A DNA stretch of 64,000 nt, taken from assembly GCA_019359315.1 (NCBI GenBank), contig JAHHHO010000022.1:1-64000 (forward strand), read 5' to 3'. Positions 15,566 to 24,299 of this stretch are shown here, one piece after another. The DNA is from Myxacorys californica WJT36-NPBG1 (GTDB lineage: Bacteria > Cyanobacteriota > Cyanobacteriia > Leptolyngbyales > Leptolyngbyaceae). Position numbers and translations under genes: made by a program. Position 1 is the first letter of the stretch; every line of letters begins with the position of its first letter. The notes beneath the pieces were generated by a model, which ran no database searches, was not told the DNA's origin, and saw only the letters and a program-made list of their open reading frames with translations.

Positions 15566-16690
15566 TTACTGAATCACTAACGGAATCGGACGTAACCGAC
15601 CCGCGACCTCGGCACTTGGCCAGTTTGAATCAAACGTCAGATTCTCTAAAGTACCATCCTCATGCAGTACGAAGGTATCTTCAATTTTCGCTCCCGCTAA
15701 GCTTGGATTCCATGCGATCGCAGTATTGGCACTCAAGCGATCGACGGTCGTTGAATTGGCGACAATTTCTCGCGCCAAATATCCCGTTGTTCCGCCTTGA
15801 TGATGTTCGCGAATCGCTTGTGGGTAACCTTGCTGTTCGTAACTATGATGGAGAGTTTGATAAACCTGATTTAGAGGTGTATTGAGTTGGGACTGGTTCA
15901 AGGCAAACGCTTCAATTTCACGCACTTGCTGATGTAACTTGTGTTCCTGAGCGGTCAGCTCACCGAAGACAACAAAGCGGGTCAAGTTCGCGTATAGTCC
16001 AAATCCACGGGCACAAAACACGAGCATAGCAACTCGCTCGATCTTCGCTCCACTGGGCACCGGATGTCGATAGCGAGAAATGCGTTGTTCTCCAGCCGCA
16101 AGCGTAAGGGCAGGATGTAATCCTCGTTTCCATAACGCTTCTGCTCCCGCTCCAGCGAGATCATACTCCGTCCAAGTGAGTTGTGCTTGGGTCAGAACTT
16201 CGGTCATCGCTTCACTAGCAAGTTGTCCGACTTGACGATAGCGATCGAGTTCAGACGGGAATAATTTGCGCTTGTATTGAATTAGAGAACCAGGTAGAGA
16301 AAATTCAGATGATGTAGGTCGGTCGCTGAGGATTTTTCCTCGTGCTGTTACTTCTTGCACAAACCGTTCCCGTTGGGCTGAATCTGCCCAGGGAGACACA
16401 TTCAGGGCATAAGGATTTTGTTTTTCACGGCCCGGTAATTCTTCGTCGGTTAATCGTTGCGCCTCGATTTCATCGGTGAGTATCCACGCATTGTTCTCTG
16501 TCACCAATACGTCTGCAACGCCTGTTTCAGCCGCTAATAGCACACTGTTCGAGGCTCCAGCAGTTGCCCACGCGAACCAATCCGTTCCGCGTAGACGAAT
16601 CGCGGCGGCATCAGTCTCATGCAAACACGCTTGCATCAGTTTCAGCTTCTGCAAGCATTCATCTTGTCTTTCAGAAGGATCTGTGTTCAT
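15566..16690 (-). CDS. M24 (creatinase/aminopeptidase-fold) protein lacking most metal ligands
   Basis: 374 residues with the two-domain creatinase/aminopeptidase P build. In active M24 peptidases five metal ligands are D, D, H, E and E. Here the DxG...DxTR segment reads LVFCARGFGLYANLTR, giving C226 and N235 in place of both aspartates. The histidine is kept in HHQGG (about 297), the first glutamate is replaced in IAWNPSLAG (about 328), and the last is kept in KIEDTF (337). A two-metal peptidase is therefore unlikely; metal-independent chemistry, as in creatinase, or a binding role is possible. Its start overlaps the galT stop by four bases, so it is part of the galactose operon. Confidence 0.8.
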   Translation of the reverse strand: MNTDPSERQDECLQKLKLMQACLHETDAAAIRLRGTDWFAWATAGASNSVLLAAETGVADVLVTENNAWILTDEIEAQRLTDEELPGREKQNPYALNVSPWADSAQRERFVQEVTARGKILSDRPTSSEFSLPGSLIQYKRKLFPSELDRYRQVGQLASEAMTEVLTQAQLTWTEYDLAGAGAEALWKRGLHPALTLAAGEQRISRYRHPVPSGAKIERVAMLVFCARGFGLYANLTRFVVFGELTAQEHKLHQQVREIEAFALNQSQLNTPLNQVYQTLHHSYEQQGYPQAIREHHQGGTTGYLAREIVANSTTVDRLSANTAIAWNPSLAGAKIEDTFVLHEDGTLENLTFDSNWPSAEVAGRLRPIPLVIQ

Positions 16691-17778
16691 GCTTCACCAA
16701 ACTCGATTGCGATCGCTTGAAGTTCCTTTGCCTTTTCTTCCGGTAGGGCATCATTGGCAAACATGCCTGCTGCAAGCTCGGTTCCTGCTAAATACTTGAG
16801 TCTGTCAGCAGTGCGATAAGGCGGATAAAATTCGGCGTGCAGATGAAATTCGGGATGCGGCTGCTCGTCTGTGGGCGCTTGATACCAAGCCATTAAGTAC
16901 GGAAACGATCGATTCCACAAGCCATCATATTTTAGCGTCACGGTCTTCAATGCTTTGGCAAGACTGCGGCGTTGTTCGTCTGATAGATCATTCAAGGTAG
17001 CAACAGGTTGAATCGGCGCAATCCAAACTTCATAGGGATAGCGGGCACACACCGGAACAAACGCGATCGCGGCTTCATCGCAATACAAAATTCGCTGATT
17101 GTCTGCAATTTCTTTCTCAATCAAGTCTTGTAACAGTCCGCGTTGATGCTGTTGGTAATGCTGTTGTTGTTGGGCCAGCATTCGCGCCGGAACCGGAGGC
17201 ACAAACGGATAGGCATAAATTTGCCCATGGGGATGGTGCAACGTTACGCCCACTTCAACGCCTTTATTCTCAAAGGGCAACACATATTGAATTTGAGGAT
17301 AGCTCCCCAAAATTCGAGTGCGATCGCCCCACACTTGCAGCAACAACTCAAGATGGTCGAGTTCTAAAACACTCAACGATTTTGTTGGATCTTGAGTGAA
17401 GACAACCACTTCACAAGCTCCTGTAGCAGGCAGTGTATCCACAATCAAATGAGGTGGATCATGTGCCTGCACAGTTAGCGACGGAAAGCGATTCTCGAAC
17501 ACCGCGACATCATATTGTCCTTGAGGAAGTTCAGTCGGAAACTCCGGATTGGTCGTGGGTGCAAGCGGGTTATATTCAGGGGGGGGCATAAACGTCCGCC
17601 CCTGACGATGACTCGCATAGGCTACCCACTCCCCCCGCAATGGATGCCACCGCAAATGAGGATTCGCTTGAATCGGTTCATTACCAGGGCTGGGCGCATG
17701 AAGGCCCGGCGCAATGGGGCGTCTGCTGTACAGCGTGATCTTCCGACCATCCGGTTTGAGAAGTTCCTGAAAATCCAT
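16687..17778 (-). CDS. galT: Galactose-1-phosphate uridylyltransferase
   Basis: 363 residues. It exchanges UMP between UDP-glucose and galactose-1-phosphate. The HIT-superfamily active-site motif HPH is at 182-184 within TLHHPHGQIYAYPFVPP, and the N-terminal signature LRWHPLRGEWVAYASHRQ is intact. Later motifs YEVWIAP and PEFHLHAEFYPPYRT also fit. The start at 17778 (MDFQELLKPDGRK) agrees with cyanobacterial relatives. The upstream GH2 frame reads 98 bases into this gene in another frame, which is unusual. It is translationally coupled to the M24-like gene by a 4-base overlap. Confidence 0.95.
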   Translation of the reverse strand: MDFQELLKPDGRKITLYSRRPIAPGLHAPSPGNEPIQANPHLRWHPLRGEWVAYASHRQGRTFMPPPEYNPLAPTTNPEFPTELPQGQYDVAVFENRFPSLTVQAHDPPHLIVDTLPATGACEVVVFTQDPTKSLSVLELDHLELLLQVWGDRTRILGSYPQIQYVLPFENKGVEVGVTLHHPHGQIYAYPFVPPVPARMLAQQQQHYQQHQRGLLQDLIEKEIADNQRILYCDEAAIAFVPVCARYPYEVWIAPIQPVATLNDLSDEQRRSLAKALKTVTLKYDGLWNRSFPYLMAWYQAPTDEQPHPEFHLHAEFYPPYRTADRLKYLAGTELAAGMFANDALPEEKAKELQAIAIEFGEA

Positions 17779-19675
17779 GATCTGCGCCTGATCCTGTCGC
17801 TGAGACTTTGTTTGTGGTCAGTATAGCGCCCCCTGACCCGTGACTATCCCTACCTAGAGTGGCAGACGCGATCGCGTCGAGCGGAAATTTAGGAGTGCGA
17901 TCGGCATACAGCAATCCATTCGCTTCTTGGAAAGTGTCGGTAAGCTGGGTGTAGCAAAAGCCGCTAAACATCTCGACCCGGTTTACAGCCGTCAGTAAGG
18001 CGCTATAGCGTTGATGCAAATCAGTCGCATCGCAAGAGCGAGCATACCCCCAAGCTTTTTGAATATCAGCATCGGTGGGTTGAACGTAAGCAATGCCGCC
18101 GAACTCAGTCAACATAATCGGCTGTCCTTGATGCGGATAGCCATCTAGCGTTAAGACTCGTCCACCCGGACGTTGACGCTCGAACAAATCGGATAGTTTG
18201 ACTTCGGGACCGTAGCGTTTTGCTAATCGCTGGGGCTGATTGTCGTAATCGTGAATCGCCAAAATATCCGTCGTGGTGCTTTCCCAACCATCATTACCAA
18301 TCACCGGACGAGTGGGGTCAAGAGTTTTGGTCAGGTAGTAAAGCGCTTGAACATAATGACGATGAGCAGCCGTTTGGGTGAGATTCGGAACACCCCAAGA
18401 TTCATTAAACGGAACCCAAGCAATGATGCAAGGATGACTAGCATCGCGCTCGATCACTTCTGCCCATTCTTTCGTAATGCGCTCAACCGCTTTGCGCGTG
18501 AAGCGATAGGCACTCGGCATTTCTTCCCACACCAACAGCCCCATGACATCGGCCCAGTAGAGAAATCGCGGGTCTTCTACTTTCTGATGCTTTCTGACGC
18601 CGTTAAAGCCCATGCGTTTCGTGAGTTCAATATCTTGGCGCAAGGCTTCATCTGAAGGCGGCGTCATCAACGTATCCGTCCAGTAGCCCTGATCGAGAAC
18701 TAATCTCAGATAGTAAGGATGGCCATTCAGCATAAAGCGATCGCGCTGAATATCCACCGTCCGCATCGCGGTGTAGGACTTGACCTCATCCAGCAACACC
18801 CCATGATGCCAAAGCTGAATTTGAGCATCAATCAGAGTCGGCTTTTCGGGACTCCACAGTAACGTATTGCGATAATCATCAATTCCAGGATCAGATAAGG
18901 CAATGTGGCGATTAATGTCGCCGTTTACCACTTCGTAACAATCGTTCACTAGTAAACGATCGCCCACCGTTAGCCGAACTTTAATCTGTAAGTCATCGCA
19001 TTTTGTACCAGCAAGCATGGCTTCAAACCCGATTTCCCACCGTTCAAAATCAGAGGTCCACCGCACTTTCTCTAGATAGGTTTCTGGAACGCACTCCACC
19101 CAAACCGTTTGCCAAATGCCGCTCGTGCGTGGATACCAAATGCTATGCGGCTCTGGCTGCCAGTCTTGCTTTCCTCTCGGTTTTGCCAAATCTTGCGGAT
19201 CGTCTTGTGCCCAAACCGTGACTCGTTGCACGGCATCCGAATTCAGAAAATTTGTGATATCAAAACTGAACGGCGTATGTCCGCCTTCATGCGTGCCAAC
19301 AAACTGACCGTTGACCCAAACGAACGCTTGATAATCGACCGCTCCAAAGTGCAGCAACACATGCTGACGGTCAATTGGCACTTCAAATTCCCGTTCATAC
19401 CAGCAGTTTGGGTGGAACTGGGTGTCATGAATGCCGCTACGTTCAGTTTCTGGTGCAAAGGGGACTTCAATCTGGTGTGTCCAGGCTTGAACATCTGCGG
19501 GTCGCTTGAATTTTCCTTCATCGTCGAAGGAAAATTTCCAGGTGCCGTTTAAGTTAATCCACTGCGCTCGCTGGAGCTGCGGACGTGGATACCCTGTTTC
19601 AAGCTGGCGAAATTGAGCAATTGATGGGGACATAGATAGAGATACAGCGTCGAGGCTTTTTCCGAGTAGTTTCAT
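17681..19675 (-). CDS. Glycoside hydrolase family 2 (beta-galactosidase/glucuronidase-like)
   Basis: 664 residues. GH2 domain order is visible: sugar-binding jelly roll (WINLNGTWKFSFDDEG), Ig-like domain, then TIM barrel with acid/base motif FNESWG and nucleophile motif MLTEFGG. The core ends near LTDTFQEANGLLYADRTPKF. About 60 further residues, Gly/Ser/Thr-rich, run 98 bases into galT and do not look like a GH2 end, so a small frameshift near 17850 may have removed the natural stop. It probably releases galactose for the downstream galT and galK; substrate is inferred from context. No secretion signal was seen. An alternative start lies at 19633. Confidence 0.85.
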   Translation of the reverse strand: MKLLGKSLDAVSLSMSPSIAQFRQLETGYPRPQLQRAQWINLNGTWKFSFDDEGKFKRPADVQAWTHQIEVPFAPETERSGIHDTQFHPNCWYEREFEVPIDRQHVLLHFGAVDYQAFVWVNGQFVGTHEGGHTPFSFDITNFLNSDAVQRVTVWAQDDPQDLAKPRGKQDWQPEPHSIWYPRTSGIWQTVWVECVPETYLEKVRWTSDFERWEIGFEAMLAGTKCDDLQIKVRLTVGDRLLVNDCYEVVNGDINRHIALSDPGIDDYRNTLLWSPEKPTLIDAQIQLWHHGVLLDEVKSYTAMRTVDIQRDRFMLNGHPYYLRLVLDQGYWTDTLMTPPSDEALRQDIELTKRMGFNGVRKHQKVEDPRFLYWADVMGLLVWEEMPSAYRFTRKAVERITKEWAEVIERDASHPCIIAWVPFNESWGVPNLTQTAAHRHYVQALYYLTKTLDPTRPVIGNDGWESTTTDILAIHDYDNQPQRLAKRYGPEVKLSDLFERQRPGGRVLTLDGYPHQGQPIMLTEFGGIAYVQPTDADIQKAWGYARSCDATDLHQRYSALLTAVNRVEMFSGFCYTQLTDTFQEANGLLYADRTPKFPLDAIASATLGRDSHGSGGAILTTNKVSATGSGADHGFSGTSQTGWSEDHAVQQTPHCAGPSCAQPW

Positions 19676-20257
19676 TAGACTTCACTCATCTGACTAGAAG
19701 AAAGTATGCTTCGTTTCACCACTTTCTCAACATCAAAATTAACAGTATTAGAAAAACTTTGTAGATTTACGAATCGAATCTTATTTACGAACGCTTCAAG
19801 GCGTCAAAGCTATACGTGATAACACTTAAACCGATTTAAAGATTGTTGGGAGGTAATATTTGAGGCTAAATTACTTTACCCTAGCAGTGCTTATACTGAA
19901 CATTATAACTAATATTAATAATTCTTACGGTAGATGTAAGTTTAATTGTAGAAGCATAATTTTCGTTGCCTTACATATTTTGCCAACAAACAATAAAGGC
20001 GGCTGAATTTGCTTTTGAAAGCAGAACAACCTAACTAGGCAAAATTAGAATTTCTACCGATAAAATTGGGATTTATTTTGATGAAAGTTCCGCTTAACCT
20101 TACTTAGCTTCCAGCACGGATGACGGAAACCGATGCGCGGTAATTAGATTTAGTATAGAGAATCTCGTTATGATTTCCTCCCTGCAACCTCAAACAATGT
20201 CAATCGGCGACTATTTGAAATGAGAGGCTTGTCAAGAAATACGAGTATATTTACGGC
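19676..20257. other. Gene-free AT-rich stretch between galE and the GH2 gene
   Basis: About 580 bp, very AT-rich, upstream of the GH2 gene and downstream of galE. It should hold the promoter of the GH2-galT-M24-galK set. No operator dyad, RNA or remnant gene was recognised. Confidence 0.5.
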
Positions 20258-20290
20258 GAAGTTCTGGCCATATATCATGGCCAGAACTTC
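20258..20290. terminator. Perfect 13-bp hairpin after galE
   Basis: GAAGTTCTGGCCA (20258-20270) and TGGCCAGAACTTC (20278-20290) form a perfect stem with a seven-base AT loop. It lies 15 bp past the galE stop codon. No long T run follows on the minus strand, so it may be a terminator or an RNA-stabilising end. Confidence 0.65.
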
Positions 20291-20305
20291 ACAACGATAT
20301 TATGA

Positions 20306-21313
20306 TTATTTTTTGACGGCAGGGTGCCCACTTGCGCCGTGTCGATGTTGATGCCACTGCCAAGCGTGGGCAAGAATTTCGTTGAGATCAGAATACTGGG
20401 GTTGCCAGTCAAGCGTTTTCTGAGCTTTGTCACTACTCCCGACTAGAATGGGTGGATCTCCCGAACGGCGATCGCGCTCTACGATCTGAATTTCCCGCCC
20501 GGTCACTTGCCTAGCTGCATCAATCACTTCTCGGACTGAAAATCCATTACCGTTGCCCAAGTTAAACACATCACTGTGTCCGCCCTTTTCCAGATATTTC
20601 AGCCCCAAAACATGCGCTTGAGCTAGATCAGTGACATGAATATAATCACGAATGCAAGTGCCGTCTCGTGTCGGATAATCGGTGCCCAGAATTTGAATCG
20701 CAGATTGTTTGCCGATCGCAGTCAGCAATACCAAAGGAATCAAATGCGTCTCAGGATTGTGATCTTCGCCTAATTGCCCGCTTGGATCGGCTCCTGCCGC
20801 ATTGAAATAGCGAAATCGAACTGACTTCAGACCATAAGCGACTTCAAAATCAGATAACATTCGTTCGACCATCTGCTTACTGGCAGCGTAAGGACTGATC
20901 GGCGCTTGAGGATGATCTTCGGTAATCGGAACGAATTGGGGAATGCCATAGAGCGCGCAAGTCGAAGAAAAAACAAATTGCTGAATCGATGCTGCCGTCA
21001 TTGCTTCGAGCAATGTTAGCGTTCCCACAACGTTATTGCGGTAGTATTTCGCTGGATCACTAACTGATTCACCTACAGCAATATAAGCAGCAAAGTGCAT
21101 CACAGCGGTGATGGGATAAGTTGCAAACACGCGATCGAGCAGGGCTCGATCGTGAATGTCTCCAACAATCAATGGCACCTGTAAAACTTGCTCAACCAGT
21201 TCTCGATGCCCGTATGACAAATCATCAAGCACAATGACTTCATATCCTGCCCGTTGTAACTCCATTACAGCATGAGCGCCAATATAGCCCGCTCCACCCG
21301 TTACTAAAATCAT
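20306..21313 (-). CDS. galE: UDP-glucose 4-epimerase
   Basis: 335 residues, normal length. This extended short-chain dehydrogenase interconverts UDP-glucose and UDP-galactose with tightly bound NAD. Seen: Rossmann motif GGAGYIG at 6-12, active-site YAASK, FRYFNAAGADPSG, and VFNLGNGNGFSVREV. It precedes the galactose-catabolic genes on the same strand and is divergent from the glycosyltransferase/glf set, so it links galactose use with production of UDP-galactose for polysaccharide. A hairpin follows its stop. Assignment is secure. Confidence 0.96.
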   Translation of the reverse strand: MILVTGGAGYIGAHAVMELQRAGYEVIVLDDLSYGHRELVEQVLQVPLIVGDIHDRALLDRVFATYPITAVMHFAAYIAVGESVSDPAKYYRNNVVGTLTLLEAMTAASIQQFVFSSTCALYGIPQFVPITEDHPQAPISPYAASKQMVERMLSDFEVAYGLKSVRFRYFNAAGADPSGQLGEDHNPETHLIPLVLLTAIGKQSAIQILGTDYPTRDGTCIRDYIHVTDLAQAHVLGLKYLEKGGHSDVFNLGNGNGFSVREVIDAARQVTGREIQIVERDRRSGDPPILVGSSDKAQKTLDWQPQYSDLNEILAHAWQWHQHRHGASGHPAVKK

Positions 21314-21735
21314 TGGCTTAATTTCTAGAATTGAGCTAGAAATGCGAAAAATTGAGAATTAATGTACTCAAGTCTTACTCATTAAATTTCTCTTTGTCCT
21401 CTTTCCATAGTAAGTAAGCAGGTAGTAATTAAGCACATTTAAGTTTAGATGCAACCTGCTTAATTGTATTAGCTACCACATTATTTCAACACAGTTATAT
21501 AGATTATATAGATGAGACTACATAGATGAAAAACTATAGGTCTTGCGTATAACTTAATATGAGAATTAATGTAACTGTACTTCAAATAAACTCAGTACTA
21601 ACGATACAAACTGACTTAATGTTTTTTAATTAAACTCTTGATTATTCCGCTGGATAGAAGATTTTTATATCAAGAATGCGTACTTTTAGGCTACTAGTGT
21701 AAATTAGACGCCCTGATGAGAATTCGAGAAAGCTT
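21314..21735. promoter_or_regulatory. Divergent promoter region between galE and the glycosyltransferase set
   Basis: 422 bp, strongly AT-rich, between divergent transcription units. TATATAGAT-type words recur around 21498-21530 (TATATAGATTATATAGATGA, then CATAGATGA). No confident -35/-10 pair or known operator was identified. Confidence 0.45.
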
Positions 21736-23055
21736 ATGGCGCAATCTGAGCAACTGTCAGCCAATTATGGATCTTCAACTGCACCGATAAGGTTATTTCC
21801 TAATAGAGCATCGCAATCAGAAAAATCTGATTGCGATGTTTCAGATCTTGAACAAGCCAGTTTGAAGACATTAAAAAATACATCGGATTTAGTTTGTTTT
21901 TCTCATCTTCGATGGGATTTTGTTTATCAAAGACCGCAGCATCTTTTGACCCGTTGTACCCAAGAACGAAGAACCTTTTTCATTGAAGAACCAGTCTTCG
22001 AATCTAGTGCTTCTTGGTGGTTAGAGGTCAGCAGACGTGAGTGTGGTGTTTGGGTAGGTGTGCCACATCTACCCCATGGAATGAGTGAAGAAATGCTGGC
22101 AGCAATGCAGCAGAGTCTTGTAGATGAGCTGTTTACAGAGTTTGCGATCGCAAACCCAATGCTTTGGTACTATAACCCGCTCGCTTTGTCGTTCACAAAC
22201 CATTTAGAGCCGGTTTATGTTGTGTATGACTGCATGGATGAGTTGACTGCATTCAAAGGCGCATCCGCTACGCTAAAGAACTGGGAAGCGCAACTGTTTA
22301 AACGGGCTGACGTGGTATTCACCGGAGGGCAAAGCCTGTACGAAGCGAAACAACATCAGCATTCCAACATTCATCCGTTTCCGAGCAGCATTGATGTCGC
22401 GCATTTTGCTCAAGCCAAGGGCATTGCGGACGATCCTCCAGATCAAGCTTGCATTGCTCATCCTCGTCTCGGTTTTTATGGCGTGATTGATGAACGGATG
22501 GATCTGGATTTGCTCGATGGAATCGCTCAAGCAAGACCGGATTGGCAATTGGTGATGATTGGTCCGGTCGTAAAGGTTGATGCGGATAGTCTGCCGCGTC
22601 GTCCCAACATTCATTACTTAGGCGGCAAGTCTTATCTCGAATTGCCCCGTTACTTAGCCGGATGGGATGTTGCGCTGTTGCCCTTTGCGCTAAACGAATC
22701 GACTCGATTTATTAGTCCAACAAAAACGCCGGAATATTTAGCCGCTGGAAAACCTGTGGTTTCAACTTCGATTCGCGATGTTGTCCGTCCTTATGGTCAT
22801 CAAAATTTAGTTCACATTGCCGATAGCGTTGAAGAATTTGTTGAAAAAGCTGAAATTGCTATGCAGCAAAACCAACATGTCTCTTGCGAAGTGCAACTTC
22901 GCGCCTATCAAGATTGGCGCACACGCGTTGACGCATTTCTCTCTCAAACTTCTTGGGATGAGACTTGGGCGAGCATGATGCGACTCATCGAGGCTGCAAT
23001 TCAGAATCGTGCTTCAGCTTCAGAAGCAATGTCCCCTATTTTGGAGAAATTTTAA
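21736..23055 (+). CDS. Glycosyltransferase, family 1-like (GT-B fold)
   Basis: 439 residues. The N-terminal part shows CFSHLRWDFVYQRPQHLLTR and FFIEEPVF, typical of TuaH-like transferases. The C-terminal nucleotide-sugar-binding half shows GVIDERMDLDLLDGIAQARP, then PNIHYLGGKSYLELP, and TKTPEYLAAGKPVVST, a donor-binding loop with glutamate. It would move a hexose from an activated donor onto a glycan on the cytoplasmic face. The first 50 residues are polar. Its stop overlaps the start of glf by one base (TAATG), so the two are coupled and galactofuranose is a plausible donor sugar; that is inference. Confidence 0.88.
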   Translation: MAQSEQLSANYGSSTAPIRLFPNRASQSEKSDCDVSDLEQASLKTLKNTSDLVCFSHLRWDFVYQRPQHLLTRCTQERRTFFIEEPVFESSASWWLEVSRRECGVWVGVPHLPHGMSEEMLAAMQQSLVDELFTEFAIANPMLWYYNPLALSFTNHLEPVYVVYDCMDELTAFKGASATLKNWEAQLFKRADVVFTGGQSLYEAKQHQHSNIHPFPSSIDVAHFAQAKGIADDPPDQACIAHPRLGFYGVIDERMDLDLLDGIAQARPDWQLVMIGPVVKVDADSLPRRPNIHYLGGKSYLELPRYLAGWDVALLPFALNESTRFISPTKTPEYLAAGKPVVSTSIRDVVRPYGHQNLVHIADSVEEFVEKAEIAMQQNQHVSCEVQLRAYQDWRTRVDAFLSQTSWDETWASMMRLIEAAIQNRASASEAMSPILEKF

Positions 23056-24287
23056 TGTTTGATTATCTAATTGTGGGTGCAGGCTTTGCAGGTAGTATTC
23101 TTGCCGAGCGATTAGCCAGCCAATCTGGCAAGAAAATATTGATTTGCGATCGCAGAACCCATATTGGGGGTAATGCTTACGATCATTACAACAATGCAGG
23201 GATTCTTGTTCACCGCTACGGTCCTCACATTTTTCACACCAATTCCCGCGACGTCTTTGAATATCTATCGCATTTCACCGAGTGGCGACCCTATGAACAT
23301 CGCGTTCTTGCGAGTGTAGATGGGTTGCAAGTTCCAATTCCGATTAACCTCAATACGATCAACAAGCTTTATGGCTTGAATCTCACCTCGTTCCAAGTTG
23401 AAGAGTTTCTTGCCTCGCTCGCAGAGCCAAAAGAGTATATTCGCACCTCAGAAGATGTGGTTGTCAGCAAAGTAGGACGCGAATTGTACGAAAAATTCTT
23501 CCGGGGCTACACCCGCAAACAATGGGGCGTAGATCCGTCTGAACTCGATAAATCGGTCACAGCACGGGTTCCTACTCGCACCAATCGTGACGATCGCTAT
23601 TTCACTGATACCTATCAAGCGATGCCGTTGCATGGATACACGCGCATGTTTGAAAATCTGTTGTCACATCCAAACATCAAAGTGATGCTCAACACAGATT
23701 ACCGCGAGATTCAGAAAGTAATTCCGTTCCGAGAAATGATCTATAGCGGGCCTGTTGATGAATTTTTCGATTATCGGTTTGGCAAACTACCATATCGATC
23801 GCTCGAATTCAAACACGAAACACACGACAAAACTGTTTTTCAACCCGCTCCGGTGATCAATTATCCCAATGAACACGCCTACACTCGTGTTACGGAGTTC
23901 AAGTATTTGACCGGACAAGAGCATTCCAAAACCAGCATCGTTTACGAGTTGCCGAAAGCAGAAGGCGACCCGTACTATCCTGTGCCTCGCCCCGAAAATG
24001 CCGAACTCTACAAGAAATATAAAGAGATCGCCGATGCAACGCCGAACGTGCATTTTGTTGGACGCTTAGCCACGTACAAGTACTACAACATGGATCAAGT
24101 TGTTGCTCAGGCACTTGCAATTTACGCCAAACTGTCCGAGCGTCCAAGCTGGCATCCCGAAGAAAAACAAGCAACTCCAAAAGCAGTCGCACTTGATTCT
24201 AATGGAAGCTTGCCGAGAAATGGAGACGTAAATCCTCCGGCTCAGAAAAATGGTGCAAAGACCGTAGCGATGACGCAGACCGAATAA
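23055..24287 (+). CDS. glf: UDP-galactopyranose mutase
   Basis: 410 residues from the ATG at 23055, which overlaps the previous stop; the open frame extends 30 codons upstream inside that gene. The flavoenzyme interconverts UDP-galactopyranose and UDP-galactofuranose. Seen: FAD-binding VGAGFAGSILAERLA, RRTHIGGNAYDH, YGPHIFHTNSRDV, FFRGYTRKQWG, and late motifs YKYYNMDQVV. About 35 polar residues follow the usual C-terminus. Together with galE and the flanking transferases it implies a galactofuranose-containing surface polysaccharide. Assignment is secure. Confidence 0.95.
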   Translation: MFDYLIVGAGFAGSILAERLASQSGKKILICDRRTHIGGNAYDHYNNAGILVHRYGPHIFHTNSRDVFEYLSHFTEWRPYEHRVLASVDGLQVPIPINLNTINKLYGLNLTSFQVEEFLASLAEPKEYIRTSEDVVVSKVGRELYEKFFRGYTRKQWGVDPSELDKSVTARVPTRTNRDDRYFTDTYQAMPLHGYTRMFENLLSHPNIKVMLNTDYREIQKVIPFREMIYSGPVDEFFDYRFGKLPYRSLEFKHETHDKTVFQPAPVINYPNEHAYTRVTEFKYLTGQEHSKTSIVYELPKAEGDPYYPVPRPENAELYKKYKEIADATPNVHFVGRLATYKYYNMDQVVAQALAIYAKLSERPSWHPEEKQATPKAVALDSNGSLPRNGDVNPPAQKNGAKTVAMTQTE

Positions 24288-24299
24288 GGACAAGTAAAG

